Assembly: GCA_041398845.1 (NCBI GenBank)
Contig: JAWKTZ010000006.1
Span: 62,001 to 126,000 of the forward strand
Origin: Fuerstiella sp041398845
Lineage (GTDB): Bacteria > Planctomycetota > Planctomycetia > Planctomycetales > Planctomycetaceae
Length of the DNA: 64,000 nt
Direction of reading: 5' to 3'
Below are positions 8,516 to 17,776 of the stretch, piece by piece. Within the stretch, counting starts at the first letter, position 1. The number at the start of each line of letters is the position of its first letter. Made by a program: the position numbers and the translations under genes. The notes beneath the pieces are model-generated. The model saw only the letters and a list, made by a program, of their open reading frames with translations. It did no database searches and was not told where the DNA came from.

Positions 8516-9966
8516 TCAACTTACGTCGAACACGCTTGAACTTCTATGCGGCGCTTATGGCTGTCGTGCTGACGGTCAATCTTTCATGGGGTCAGCCGAT
8601 TGACATCGGTTCGCGTCGTGAGCTTTTTGTTGACCGATTGCTGATCGATTCACTGAGCGATGCGGAACTGCGACTGCATCATCCGGTCAGGACGCCGCGT
8701 CCGGAGTCGCCGCTGCCGGAGAAGTACTACTTCACAGTTCTCAAAGACCATGACGAAAAAGGAAATCTGTATCGTGCGTACTGGCGTGACACTGACCCGG
8801 ATTTTTCCGGACCATTTCACACCGGTCATGCCGGCGAAATCGTTTGCTACGCAGAAAGTCGTGACGGACACGAGTGGACATTTCCGAAACTCGGACTGCA
8901 CGAAATCAGCGGGACGAGTCAGAACAATGTGATTCTTGCAAAACAGCCACCCTTTCTGACCAACTTCACTCCGTTCATTGATCTCTGCCCCGATGGGAAA
9001 CGGAACGAACGCTACAAAGCTCTGGCTGGGTATCCCGGTGCGGGTGACAAGCGAGAAAAGTCAGAACCGGGCATGGGGTTGTTTGCCTTTGTGTCGGCCG
9101 ACGGCATCCGCTGGTCGAAGAAAAACGAAGTCATCCCGTATCAGCCGGAATGGCGACATGCCTTCGATTCACAGAATGTTTCGTTCTGGTCTGAAGCTGA
9201 ACAACAATACGTATGTTACTTTCGCACATGGACACCGGGCGAACGACTTCGAAGTGTGAGTCGTACAACATCGCCTGACTTTGAGACATGGACGAAACCG
9301 GTCGCCATGAATCCCAACCTGCCAGGTGAGCATCTTTACACAAACCAGACGCATCCGTACTTCCGTGCTCCTCACATCTACATCGCGCTGCCGACTCGGT
9401 TCGTCCCGAACCGTGGTGACGCACCGAGCTACGATCAAAACGATGTGAACGCAACCGACATTCTGCTGATGTCGGCTCGAGCAGGTTCCACGATCTACGA
9501 TCGCACGTTTACCGAAGCCTTCATCCGCCCGGGACTAGACGCCGATCGCTGGAAGAACCGGTCGAACTATGTCGCTTTGAACGTCGTTCCAACCAGTCCC
9601 GCCCAGATGTCGATCTATCACCGCAGCGGTGATCGGTACGTGCTGCGAACCGACGGATTTGTTTCCGTCCACACCGGTTCGACCGCAGGCGAACTCGTCA
9701 CCAAACCATTGATCTTTTCAGGCAGCGAACTGCACCTGAATTTCAGCACCAGCGCTGCCGGCAGCCTGCTGATTGAGTTCCAGACACTCGACGGCGCGGC
9801 GATGCCTGGATTCTCTGCAACAGACTGCCTGCCGATCTGGGGTGATGAAATCGACCGGACGGTCCGCTGGCGTGGGAACCGCGACCTGACGTTGCTCGCC
9901 GGACAACCGGTCCGCCTGCGATTTGTGATGACGGAATGTGATCTGTATTCATTTCAATTTGAATGA
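8512..9966 (+). CDS. Secreted GH32/GH43-like beta-propeller protein (paralogue of 1461-3068)
   Basis: The ATG at 8512 overlaps the previous stop (ATGA) and gives a signal peptide (MINLRRTRLNFYAALMAVVL onward, cleavage near SWGQ); an ATG at 8494 adds six residues. Propeller motifs include VCYAESRDGHEWTFPKL and FVSADGIRWSKK, and the N-terminal GSRRELFVDRLLIDSL segment is common in planctomycete secreted propellers. The C-terminal 110 residues look like a beta-sandwich (ELHLNFSTSAAGSLLIEF through YSFQFE), shared with the paralogue. It probably degrades or binds carbohydrate outside the cytoplasm. A 6-base gap separates it from the PhyH gene. Confidence 0.72.
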   Translation: MINLRRTRLNFYAALMAVVLTVNLSWGQPIDIGSRRELFVDRLLIDSLSDAELRLHHPVRTPRPESPLPEKYYFTVLKDHDEKGNLYRAYWRDTDPDFSGPFHTGHAGEIVCYAESRDGHEWTFPKLGLHEISGTSQNNVILAKQPPFLTNFTPFIDLCPDGKRNERYKALAGYPGAGDKREKSEPGMGLFAFVSADGIRWSKKNEVIPYQPEWRHAFDSQNVSFWSEAEQQYVCYFRTWTPGERLRSVSRTTSPDFETWTKPVAMNPNLPGEHLYTNQTHPYFRAPHIYIALPTRFVPNRGDAPSYDQNDVNATDILLMSARAGSTIYDRTFTEAFIRPGLDADRWKNRSNYVALNVVPTSPAQMSIYHRSGDRYVLRTDGFVSVHTGSTAGELVTKPLIFSGSELHLNFSTSAAGSLLIEFQTLDGAAMPGFSATDCLPIWGDEIDRTVRWRGNRDLTLLAGQPVRLRFVMTECDLYSFQFE

Positions 9967-9972
9967 TGACTT

Positions 9973-10740
9973 ATGCCAACCATCGAAAGCTCACTCGCAA
10001 CTCAATACCAGGTCAACGGATTCGTGACCGTTCCGAAACTGCTGTCCGATTCTGAACTGACCAACTTATGTCAGCGAATGGACATGATTGCCTGCGGCCA
10101 GGTGCCGACGTTTCCGGCCGAAATGATTGAATACGAACCATCGGCACCCGGATCGACGAGCCAGCCGGCGGTCCGCAAGATCAATCAGTGTGTGCGCCAT
10201 GACGAGGTCTTCATGGCATATGCCACAGATTCTCGCGTGCTGGATATTGTGGAAGCGCTGATCGGTCCGGATATCAAGCTGTTTGGCAGCCAGTGCTTTA
10301 TGAAGCCGCCCGGCGGCATTGAGAAACCCTATCATCAGGATTCGGCCTACTTCACCATTGAACCTCGCGAAATCGTTACGTGCTGGACAGCTCTCGATGA
10401 CGCGACAATTGACAACGGTTGTCTGTGGGTGATTCCCGGAAGCCATCGCGGAGACCTTCTGGACCACGACCAGCCGTGGCAGGTCGGCGACCGCATGGAC
10501 ATGCAGGTACGGGAAGAACAGATCGACCGCCAGCGGGAAGTGCCAAATCCACTTCAGGCCGGCAGTTGTTCGTTCCATCACAGCATGCTGCTGCATCGCT
10601 CAGGCCCCAACGTCACCAACACCTCGCGCCGCGGACTGGCCGTGCATTACATGTCATCACGATCCCGGTGGACTCATCCCACTGAACCGAAACCTGACTA
10701 TCTGCTGCTGCGGGGACGGGAATACGACGACTGCGTATGA
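9973..10740 (+). CDS. Phytanoyl-CoA dioxygenase (PhyH) family oxygenase
   Basis: The 255-residue product has the Fe(II)/2-oxoglutarate dioxygenase triad of the PhyH family: HxD in KPYHQDSAYF (about residues 119-123) and the distal His in MLLHRSGPN (about 210), followed by the Arg in SRRGLAVHYMS that binds 2-oxoglutarate. Other family features are TCWTALDDATIDNGCLWVIP and GSHRG. Such enzymes hydroxylate small molecules, with uses as varied as side-chain shortening and cleavage of methyl or sulfonate groups. It overlaps the DUF4832 gene by 4 bases and is part of the operon. The substrate is unknown. Confidence 0.85.
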   Translation: MPTIESSLATQYQVNGFVTVPKLLSDSELTNLCQRMDMIACGQVPTFPAEMIEYEPSAPGSTSQPAVRKINQCVRHDEVFMAYATDSRVLDIVEALIGPDIKLFGSQCFMKPPGGIEKPYHQDSAYFTIEPREIVTCWTALDDATIDNGCLWVIPGSHRGDLLDHDQPWQVGDRMDMQVREEQIDRQREVPNPLQAGSCSFHHSMLLHRSGPNVTNTSRRGLAVHYMSSRSRWTHPTEPKPDYLLLRGREYDDCV

Positions 10741-12182
10741 TTTTTCAGAGAAAGCGACAGAGTGCCATGAGGCGATTGTTCCGATATCTTCCGCCAACGT
10801 TGTCTTCGTTCGGCCAGTGTGTCTTCGCTTTGATTTCGGCGATGTTATTGATCGAGCTGTCGGCGGCGTCCGCACAAACAACGCTCGAATATGTTCCGGC
10901 GGCGGTGGACAATCCGTTGAAGGGGCTGGTGCCGTATTCCGGAGACAAACGCGATCGGTTTCCGCACAGTCTCGAATTCAATTATTTGTCGTTGAGTTCT
11001 CTGATGACCGGCATGCAGGAATTTCAGTGGGAGCCGCTGGAAAAGCTGCTGAATGATGTTGCCGGACGAGGCCACCAGACGGTGTTTCGCGTGTGGATGG
11101 TGTATCCCGGCCACGATGACGGAATTCCGGAATTCCTGGTGAAGGATGGACTGAAAGTGACGACATGGCTGAACACCAACACCGCTCCGTTTCCCGCGCA
11201 GAATGTTCACACGCCGGACTACAACGATCCTCGCATGCGCCGGGCTCTGCAGAATTTCATCGCCGCTCTGGGAAAGAAATACGACGGTGATCCGCGAATC
11301 GGGTTCATCACGGCCGGGCTGCTGGGAACGTGGGGTGAATGGCACGAATATCCTCGCGATGATCTGTTTGCATCCAGGGAAACTCAAACTGAAGTGCTGG
11401 ACGCGTTCACAGCGGCGTTTTCGAAGACACCCGTTCTGTTGCGGTATCCGGCCGGTGATGACCACTGGCACTATGCGGCCAATCACAAACGCCCGTTCGG
11501 CTATCATGACGATTCGTTCGCCTGGGCAACTCTTGACACCGGTCGCCGCAAAGACGACTGGTTCTATATGCCTTCTCTGAAAGCGGCTGGCCCGGCAGCC
11601 ATGGATCGCTGGAAAACACATCCCATCGGCGGTGAGATTCGTCCGGAACTGTGGGGAAAGATCTTTGACAAAACCGTCCGACACAACCAGGCTCAGGACA
11701 TCACCGAGTGTATCCGGCAGACGCATGTCACATGGCTAATGGATACAGGCATGTCGGAAAAGAAACAGTCGGCCGTACGAATTGCGAATGCATCGAAAGC
11801 GGTGCAGCAGATGGGTTATGAATTTCACATCACCACGGCACAGGTTCGCCGTGCCGGATCTGACATCACAGCGACCGTGCGTCTGAAGAACACGGCAGTG
11901 GCACCGTTTTACTACGACTGGAAGATTGTCGTCGGAGCGATCGACAGCGACGGCCGGGTGCTCAGAGAATGGCCGACCGACTGGGCACTGACACAATTGC
12001 TTCCGGATGCTCCGGAACGGGAATGGTCGACGATGGTGCCCGTCGACCAGATTCCGCAGAACACGACGTGGCTTGGTCTGCGAGTCGTGAATCCGCTGCC
12101 AAATGGATTACCGCTGAGGTTCGCGAATTCGCCTGACCGACAGCAGGCCGACGGCTGGTTCCGGATCGGCCGACTGCCCTGA
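10737..12182 (+). CDS. Secreted DUF4832-domain protein (TIM-barrel-like glycosidase relative)
   Basis: The N-terminus has a basic region, then a hydrophobic segment ending SAASAQ, fitting a secreted protein. The middle part (about 45-340) resembles glycosidase-like barrels associated with DUF4832: NPLKGLVPY, GRGHQTVFRVWM, GFITAGLLGTWGEWHEYP, RYPAGDDHWHY. The C-terminal 130 residues (DITATVRLKNTAVAPFYYDW through GWFRIGRLP) form the DUF4832 beta-sandwich. The enzymatic activity of the family is not established. The start overlaps the PhyH stop by 4 bases; an ATG at 10767 is an alternative. It is the last gene of the run and converges on the SDR gene with only 14 bases between. Confidence 0.7.
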   Translation: MIFQRKRQSAMRRLFRYLPPTLSSFGQCVFALISAMLLIELSAASAQTTLEYVPAAVDNPLKGLVPYSGDKRDRFPHSLEFNYLSLSSLMTGMQEFQWEPLEKLLNDVAGRGHQTVFRVWMVYPGHDDGIPEFLVKDGLKVTTWLNTNTAPFPAQNVHTPDYNDPRMRRALQNFIAALGKKYDGDPRIGFITAGLLGTWGEWHEYPRDDLFASRETQTEVLDAFTAAFSKTPVLLRYPAGDDHWHYAANHKRPFGYHDDSFAWATLDTGRRKDDWFYMPSLKAAGPAAMDRWKTHPIGGEIRPELWGKIFDKTVRHNQAQDITECIRQTHVTWLMDTGMSEKKQSAVRIANASKAVQQMGYEFHITTAQVRRAGSDITATVRLKNTAVAPFYYDWKIVVGAIDSDGRVLREWPTDWALTQLLPDAPEREWSTMVPVDQIPQNTTWLGLRVVNPLPNGLPLRFANSPDRQQADGWFRIGRLP

Positions 12183-12196
12183 CCTCGTTGCCACCG

Positions 12197-12991
12197 CTAC
12201 CAGTGCATGACGTAGCCGCCATCGACATTGATCGTCTGGCCGGTGACTTCGGTGGCTCGAGCCGACGACAGAAACACGATCATGTCGGCCACGTCTTCCG
12301 GCTTCTGCCAGCGTCCCAGCGGAACCAACTGCTGAATCTTGTTGTCTGCCCATTCGTCATAAGTCTGCTTTTTGTCTTCGGGCTGGCGGTCATTCCACGA
12401 CTGCCAGACGCTGCGGTTCAACGGAGTGCGAACCATCCCCGGGCAGACCGTGTTGACCCGAACTCCGCTGGCGGCAAGGTCGCGAGCCATCACCTGAGCA
12501 AAGTTGATGTTGGCGGCTTTTGAGGCACTGTAGGGTGGATCGGTGGGTGAACCGATCTGACCGGCAACGGACGCGACAAAAACAAACGAGCCTTCGCGGC
12601 GCTGCATCATGGAGGGCGCAAGGGCGTGAGCCACATTCACCATGCCGTGCAGGTTGACGTCGATGACGTTCTTCCAGTCCGCCGGCTGCAGACTGGTGAA
12701 GGGAAAGCCCAGCTTTCCGGAACCAATCGCGGCTGCATGCACCACGTGCCGGATCGGTCCCAGTCGCTGCTCAGATTCTGCAGCGGCCTGCCGGACCGCC
12801 GCTTCATCCACGATGTCAACCATCATGCCGGAACAGCGATCGCGGCCATTCGCCACCTGCTCCGTCGCGGTCGAGGCATCCCAGACAATGACATTGGCTC
12901 CCTCGTTCAGGAAACGGTCGACGCAGGCCAGGCCAATCCCGCTGGCACCGCCCACCACCAGCACGACGGAATCTTCCAGCTCCAGCCTCAC
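12197..12991 (-). CDS. Short-chain dehydrogenase/reductase (SDR)
   Basis: I prefer the GTG at 12989-12991, preceded by a GAGGAG ribosome site; the frame upstream of it is not SDR-like. The 264-residue protein has the NAD(P) motif GGASGIG (residues 14-20), the catalytic Ser141, Tyr154 and Lys158 (YSASK), NVNLHG at about 112, and the classical ending VTGQTINVDGGYVMHW. It is probably a sugar or hydroxy-acid dehydrogenase. Its place facing the catabolic run suggests the same pathway, though it would need its own promoter. Confidence 0.88.
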   Translation of the reverse strand: MRLELEDSVVLVVGGASGIGLACVDRFLNEGANVIVWDASTATEQVANGRDRCSGMMVDIVDEAAVRQAAAESEQRLGPIRHVVHAAAIGSGKLGFPFTSLQPADWKNVIDVNLHGMVNVAHALAPSMMQRREGSFVFVASVAGQIGSPTDPPYSASKAANINFAQVMARDLAASGVRVNTVCPGMVRTPLNRSVWQSWNDRQPEDKKQTYDEWADNKIQQLVPLGRWQKPEDVADMIVFLSSARATEVTGQTINVDGGYVMHW

Positions 12992-13151
12992 AAACCGGCA
13001 CTCCTCAGCGCACACACGGTACACGACAGATGAGAATCGACCAGTTGCCTCTGCAGCACCCGGCCGCAGCGCAGCTTCCGGAAGCCGCCGATCGGACAGC
13101 AACTCATCAGCCGGGCGCACACAAACGAAGTACGATCCAGCGGCAGTCGCA

Positions 13152-13778
13152 TCATGATCGTTCCCAGCACTTGCGGATATCGTTCAGTCGGCGTTCAATG
13201 GTTCGGACACTGGTCTTCAGAGCGGCCGCGATTTCTTCGTTGGTTGCGTCGGCCACTTTCATCAGAGCGATTGTGCCCAGCATTTCGTCGTCGAGACATT
13301 CCAGCATCTTGGCACACTCTTCCGCAATCATCATGCGGACTTCCGGCGTCTGCGTGTCCGATGCGATTCGGTCAAACGCCGCCGTTTCTCCGTCATTGGG
13401 GTTTGTCAAAGAAGACTCATTCACGACGCGGCCTCCGCCACGCTTCTGGCGGAATGTCCGGCTGAGTTCGTCCTTGACGTTGCGCGTCGCCACCGTCACC
13501 AGCAACCGCCACACGGACTCTCGATTATTCAATGCTTCATAACGGCCGGCTCGCAGCCCCTGAAACAATTCCACCAGCGAGTCCAGTGCCAGATCTTCCT
13601 CATCGGAAACAGTACGGTGACGTGTACGCAGGCGGGTTTTGACAAGGCATTTCAGTCTGGGAAAGAATCGCTCCCAGATCAGGTCGGCTCCGTCTTCATC
13701 TCCGGATTTGAGCCGACGTATGACGCGTGTGACAGACCCCTCGTCATCACCGTCGTAAGAATTGGGGTGGGTAGACAC
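13152..13778 (-). CDS. ECF-type RNA polymerase sigma factor
   Basis: The 208-residue protein has region 2 at about residues 20-95 (DLIWERFFPRLKCLVKTRLR, then SDEEDLALDSLVELFQGL) and region 4 at about 150-205 (LDDEMLGTIALMKVADATNE, then IAAALKTSVRTIERRLNDIR), the helix-turn-helix that reads the -35 element. This is the ECF layout common in planctomycetes. The start is a GTG at 13776-13778. No anti-sigma gene or kinase is next to it; an SDR gene lies downstream on the same strand and an apparently non-coding 270-base stretch upstream. Confidence 0.85.
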   Translation of the reverse strand: MSTHPNSYDGDDEGSVTRVIRRLKSGDEDGADLIWERFFPRLKCLVKTRLRTRHRTVSDEEDLALDSLVELFQGLRAGRYEALNNRESVWRLLVTVATRNVKDELSRTFRQKRGGGRVVNESSLTNPNDGETAAFDRIASDTQTPEVRMMIAEECAKMLECLDDEMLGTIALMKVADATNEEIAAALKTSVRTIERRLNDIRKCWERS

Positions 13779-14048
13779 TCAGAGGACTTTCATTGATGGA
13801 CATTCGCACAGTGGTCATCGATCTGACGTTTGGCGAATACGATCGGCGAGTACGTTCGGCTGAACAGATGCATCGTACAGAGCAAAATCACGAAGGCAAT
13901 CCCTTCTCTGTTGAAAGCGGTTCTCTATTTGTCCTTCCCGGGGCACTTCAGAATCTGATTAAGTGGAGGGTTTTGTCAAAGTCTCCGGGCTCCCTTTGGT
14001 GACACAACATGGCATGAATTCCCCGGGCAAGGATGGTTTTGTTCACTG

Positions 14049-15338
14049 CTAAAATGTCTGTGATCCTGCAATTCTTTCACTGATCAGCACCAATGGCGAA
14101 GCGGTCTCACCGAGGGTGAATGCCGATCGGACCGATTCGATATGAGATTCCGGATTTCGGCAGAACATTTTCGCGAGTGGCTGGCCGACCTGCACGGAAT
14201 CCCCGACGCGCGCCAGGACTTCCAGACCAACGGAATGGTCAATACGGTCACCCATCTTCCGCCGACCTCCCCCCATGCCGATCACGGCCAGCCCGAGTTG
14301 TTCTGTGTGAACCTCGCTCACGATTCCGTCGCGCATTGAAGGGACGTCGTGGGCGGGTGCGATGGTCAGGGGGGCGTGTGGATTTCCCGCCTGAGCTGCC
14401 ACCATCTGCTGAAACTTCTCGTACGCCGAACCGTCATTGAGTCGAGTGGCTGCAACGGAGAGCGCTGCCCGTCGATCTGTTTCCATTCCGGTTGCCAGCA
14501 GAAGTTCTGCGGCCAGTTCCAGGATGAGTTCACGGACATCAGCCGGGCCGTTCCCCTTGAGCGTCTGGATGGATTCCAGGACTTCGACCGCATTGCCGCA
14601 CATGCGTCCGAGCGGCTGATTCATGTCAGTCAGCAGTGCGGATGTTGCGACTCCCATCCGCGTGCCCGTGTTCACCAGTGATTCTGCAAGTTGCCGAGCC
14701 TGTGACAGCGTCTTCATGAAGGCTCCGGAGCCGAATTTGACGTCCAGAACCAGAGCATCGAGTGACTCGGCCAGTTTCTTGCTCATGATACTGGCGGTAA
14801 TCAGAGGAATTGACGGAACCGTTGCCGTGACATCGCGCAAGGCGTACAGACGGCGATCGGCCGGAGCCAGTTCGGCAGACGCCCCGGTAATCACACAGCC
14901 AACGGACTGAGTCAGTTGTCGAATTTCGGTCAGCGACAGGTCGGTGCGATAGCCTGGAATGGACTCCAGCTTGTCAAGTGTCCCGCCAGTTGCCCCCAGA
15001 CCTCGCCCGGACAGCATCGGCACCTGGAGTCCACAGCACGCCAGCAGCGGAGCGAGCGGCAGTGACACTTTGTCGCCGACGCCGCCCGTGGAATGCTTGT
15101 CGACTCGCAGCACACCATCCTGCGGCCACTCCAACTGAGTTCCCGACTGCAGCATCTGATCGGTGAGCGCTGCGGTTTCGCGGTCTGACATGCCATTCAG
15201 ATAAATGGCCATGGCCAGCGCCGACATCTGATAATCCGGAATCTGATCATGAGCAAAGTTCTGAATGAAGAACGCAATCTGATCGTCAGACAGTTCGCAC
15301 CCGTCGCGTTTGTCTGCAATGATGGTGGCGGGAATCAA
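14049..15338 (-). CDS. deoA: Pyrimidine-nucleoside/thymidine phosphorylase
   Basis: The 429-residue length and motifs fit this family well: KHSTGGVGDKVSLPLAPLLA (about residues 82-101), the signature SGRGLGATGGTLDKLESIPG just after it, and a C-terminal domain with GGGRRKMGDRIDHSVGL. The enzyme splits thymidine, uridine or deoxyuridine with phosphate to give the base and (deoxy)ribose-1-phosphate, in cytoplasmic nucleoside salvage. I cannot separate the deoA and pdp subfamilies by eye. The next gene on the same strand, a GT2, is transcribed from the other side of a 57-base gap (upstream in transcription order), so the two may be co-transcribed. Confidence 0.88.
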   Translation of the reverse strand: MIPATIIADKRDGCELSDDQIAFFIQNFAHDQIPDYQMSALAMAIYLNGMSDRETAALTDQMLQSGTQLEWPQDGVLRVDKHSTGGVGDKVSLPLAPLLACCGLQVPMLSGRGLGATGGTLDKLESIPGYRTDLSLTEIRQLTQSVGCVITGASAELAPADRRLYALRDVTATVPSIPLITASIMSKKLAESLDALVLDVKFGSGAFMKTLSQARQLAESLVNTGTRMGVATSALLTDMNQPLGRMCGNAVEVLESIQTLKGNGPADVRELILELAAELLLATGMETDRRAALSVAATRLNDGSAYEKFQQMVAAQAGNPHAPLTIAPAHDVPSMRDGIVSEVHTEQLGLAVIGMGGGRRKMGDRIDHSVGLEVLARVGDSVQVGQPLAKMFCRNPESHIESVRSAFTLGETASPLVLISERIAGSQTF

Positions 15339-15395
15339 GGTCGCTCCAATCGAACCGGAGTGTCGGTGAAAACGGTGCCAGACATTTGTCAGATA

Positions 15396-16223
15396 TCAGT
15401 CTGCCAGCCCGAACCGGACGATGCACCACAGCGCCTTGAAGCCGTCCTTCCAGCCGATGTGCTTTCCTTCAGCGTAGGTGCGCCCGGAATAGCTGACGGA
15501 TATTTCATAGATTCGATATCTGCGACGAGCCACGCGGGCTGTGATTTCCGGTTCGAAGCCAAAGCGATTCTGAACCAGCTTCGGAGTCAGTTCGTCAATG
15601 ACCTCGCGGCGAAATACCTTGTAGCAGGTTTCCATATCGGTCAGATTCAGATTGGTGAAACAGTTGGACATCACTGTCAGAAACTTGTTACCCAGATAGT
15701 GCCAGTAGTACAGAACGCGGTGAGCCTGATCTCCCAGAAAGCGGCTGCCGAAAACCACGTCGGCTTTGTCTTCCACGATGGGTTTCAGAAGTCGCGGATA
15801 TTCTCCGGGGTCGTATTCCAGATCGGCGTCCTGAATAATGACGATGTCGCCCTCAACGTTGGCAAAGCCTGTTCTCAGAGCAGCTCCCTTGCCCTGATTC
15901 ACTTCATGATGAAAGACACGAATGCGGTTGAAGTCGTTACTTTCCGCTTCCAGTTCGGCCATGATGTGTCGAGACATGTCCTGACTGCAGTCGTTGACCA
16001 GCAGCAGTTCCTTGCGAATCGGAACGTCCCGCACTCGATTGACCAGGTCGCGCAGAGTCGATTCTTCGTTATACACCGGAATCACCACCGACAGACGCAG
16101 GCTGCCGGGGATCGCATAGAAGCCCAACTGTCGACAGGCGGATTCACTGATGGTGAGTTTCTGAGCCTCGTACCATTCGGGGGACCATGGTCGCAGTGCA
16201 TCCGGGAGAGCTTGTTCAGTCAT
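15396..16223 (-). CDS. Family 2 glycosyltransferase (dolichyl-phosphate mannosyltransferase-like)
   Basis: The ATG at 16221-16223 is chosen; an upstream in-frame extension to 16301 looks non-coding. The 275-residue GT2 domain shows SVVIPVYNEESTLRDLV, LLVNDCSQD, NQGKGAALRTGF, the metal-binding IIQDADLEYDP and ADVVFGSRF, then TDMETCYKVFRREV and GFEPEITARVARR. These are typical of undecaprenyl/dolichyl-phosphate sugar transferases that charge a lipid carrier. The segment of ~35 residues ahead of the GT2 core (PEWYEAQKLTISESACRQLG) is an unusual preface. No membrane segments follow. Confidence 0.88.
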   Translation of the reverse strand: MTEQALPDALRPWSPEWYEAQKLTISESACRQLGFYAIPGSLRLSVVIPVYNEESTLRDLVNRVRDVPIRKELLLVNDCSQDMSRHIMAELEAESNDFNRIRVFHHEVNQGKGAALRTGFANVEGDIVIIQDADLEYDPGEYPRLLKPIVEDKADVVFGSRFLGDQAHRVLYYWHYLGNKFLTVMSNCFTNLNLTDMETCYKVFRREVIDELTPKLVQNRFGFEPEITARVARRRYRIYEISVSYSGRTYAEGKHIGWKDGFKALWCIVRFGLAD

Positions 16224-16306
16224 AACCAGTTTTCGTTCGAATGATCGCCGCCAAAAACTTCCCGAAGCCGAACGACGGACACCGTGACCGTTCCGGCACA
16301 CACCGG

Positions 16307-17776
16307 CTACGATTCCGCAGGCCGCGTCATTTTAGAAGCTGTTCCAGTGTTTTCGGTTGTTTGTTGTGACGGACTTCTCAGGAATTTCGACACTTCCAGC
16401 AGTCGCGGCAGCAACGGACCGGCCAGCAGCACAGTCCGCAGTCGCACCGGCTGATGGTCGATCTGCTCTGGGCTGGTGTGTACCAGTCGTACGTCGGAAC
16501 ATGTCAGTTCGAACGGAAGTTTATGTTCCGGCTCAGAATCATGCGTGCATGGTGCGAACATCTTCCGGAAATTCTGCACGGTTGCCTGCGTTCCCTGCAG
16601 GATTCCTGCGTCCGGGCATTCGGTCGGCGACTGCGCCGGTGGGGGCAGAACAACGTGACACCATAGCCCGATTTCTCCCGGCAGGAGTTCTTTTCGCAGC
16701 GACAATGCGACTCGCCCCATTGTCAATCGCGCATTGATGTCGTTGCATGGCCGCACCACAGTGCGGCCGCAGCCGCAGTCATAACGGAACGCGTCGATGC
16801 CGAGCGGCCCGAAGTATCCGGCCTGCTGAACTGCTCTGCATACGGAGAATCCGTGCTGAATCACCGCCGACCAGCGTTCTTCAAGAACTGTGTCGTTGCG
16901 AATTACGCTCCCCAGATAACGCCCCATCGGATCATTCATAAGCTGAGTCACACCGACCAGCCGAATCTGTCCGCCGTGAGCAGCCGCGCCGATTTCAAAC
17001 TGCATGCCGCATTCTTCCCGAACCGTCACCCAGGGTTCCACATACACTCCATCCGGATGCTTCAGGTGTTTTGTCAGCCAGCCGGACTGCTGAGCATTGC
17101 GGTGCGTGCCGGTGACGAGCAGTCGGTTGCGGCCGGCATGGCTGATCTGAGGTTTAACCACCCAGCGATCGATGCCAACAGAGCAAAGACGCTGTCCGGC
17201 AGTCTCGTATTCCGACACCGTCCGACACAGTTGCCCAAAAGAATTCTGTCCGAACGGAAATTCGCAGTGGTGGTCCGTGAACACCGGGTCGTGCCGGGCA
17301 GCAAACCGGCGTCCGTTCACCTGCTGCACGGCGGCCTCAGCCGGAATGAAATCGTCAGGCATCCCGATCAAGGCAGCTACTGAGCGAGCAGCAGGCGTCC
17401 AACCCCACGGCACCAGCGTCTGCCCGCCGTCGACGTGCCGTGGCGAACCAGACGCCGATGAGTGCCTTGCACCAGCAATCACCGAATCAGATGCGAGTGA
17501 ACTTCGATTCACAAAGCGCGCGTGCCGCAGGGATTTCGGAACGTCAGCCTCACGCGGCACGGCCGACAGCAGGATCGTGTCATCGGCATTCGCCAGCAGG
17601 CTCACCACGGGTGCCAGTTCATGCACGGTCTGCTGAGCTGCTGCAGTTGGTCGCGCAGTCAGATTCTGCAGCTCGTCTTCGAATGTCAGATTCGGATAGA
17701 AGTATCTCATGAAACGCCGGACCAGGCCGAATCGGAACACAGCAGGCTCAACCGGCCTGCCGACGCCGTTTGCCAT
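16307..17776 (-). CDS. ATP-grasp domain protein of unknown substrate
   Basis: With the ATG at 17774-17776 the protein is about 489 residues. The ATP-grasp core includes RWVVKPQISHAGRNRLL (ATP-binding Lys), YVEPWVTVREECGMQFEI (hinge), YFGPLGIDAFRY, and VRPCNDINARLTMGRVALSL, where Asp-Ile-Asn-Ala-Arg replaces the usual metal-binding E-x-N-x-R. The N-terminal ~170 residues (MRYFYPNLTFEDEL onward) form a divergent pre-grasp region, and the last ~110 residues are Pro/Leu-rich. The open frame continues upstream to 17995 but that part is Arg/Cys-rich and reads as non-coding. It is co-directional with the GT2 gene, 83 bases apart. Confidence 0.6.
   Translation of the reverse strand: MANGVGRPVEPAVFRFGLVRRFMRYFYPNLTFEDELQNLTARPTAAAQQTVHELAPVVSLLANADDTILLSAVPREADVPKSLRHARFVNRSSLASDSVIAGARHSSASGSPRHVDGGQTLVPWGWTPAARSVAALIGMPDDFIPAEAAVQQVNGRRFAARHDPVFTDHHCEFPFGQNSFGQLCRTVSEYETAGQRLCSVGIDRWVVKPQISHAGRNRLLVTGTHRNAQQSGWLTKHLKHPDGVYVEPWVTVREECGMQFEIGAAAHGGQIRLVGVTQLMNDPMGRYLGSVIRNDTVLEERWSAVIQHGFSVCRAVQQAGYFGPLGIDAFRYDCGCGRTVVRPCNDINARLTMGRVALSLRKELLPGEIGLWCHVVLPPPAQSPTECPDAGILQGTQATVQNFRKMFAPCTHDSEPEHKLPFELTCSDVRLVHTSPEQIDHQPVRLRTVLLAGPLLPRLLEVSKFLRSPSQQTTENTGTASKMTRPAES

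Noticed and set aside
13793..14002. 69-residue + strand open frame upstream of the sigma factor gene
   Set aside because: No domain, composition not protein-like, no ribosome site, overlaps the probable sigma-factor promoter region.
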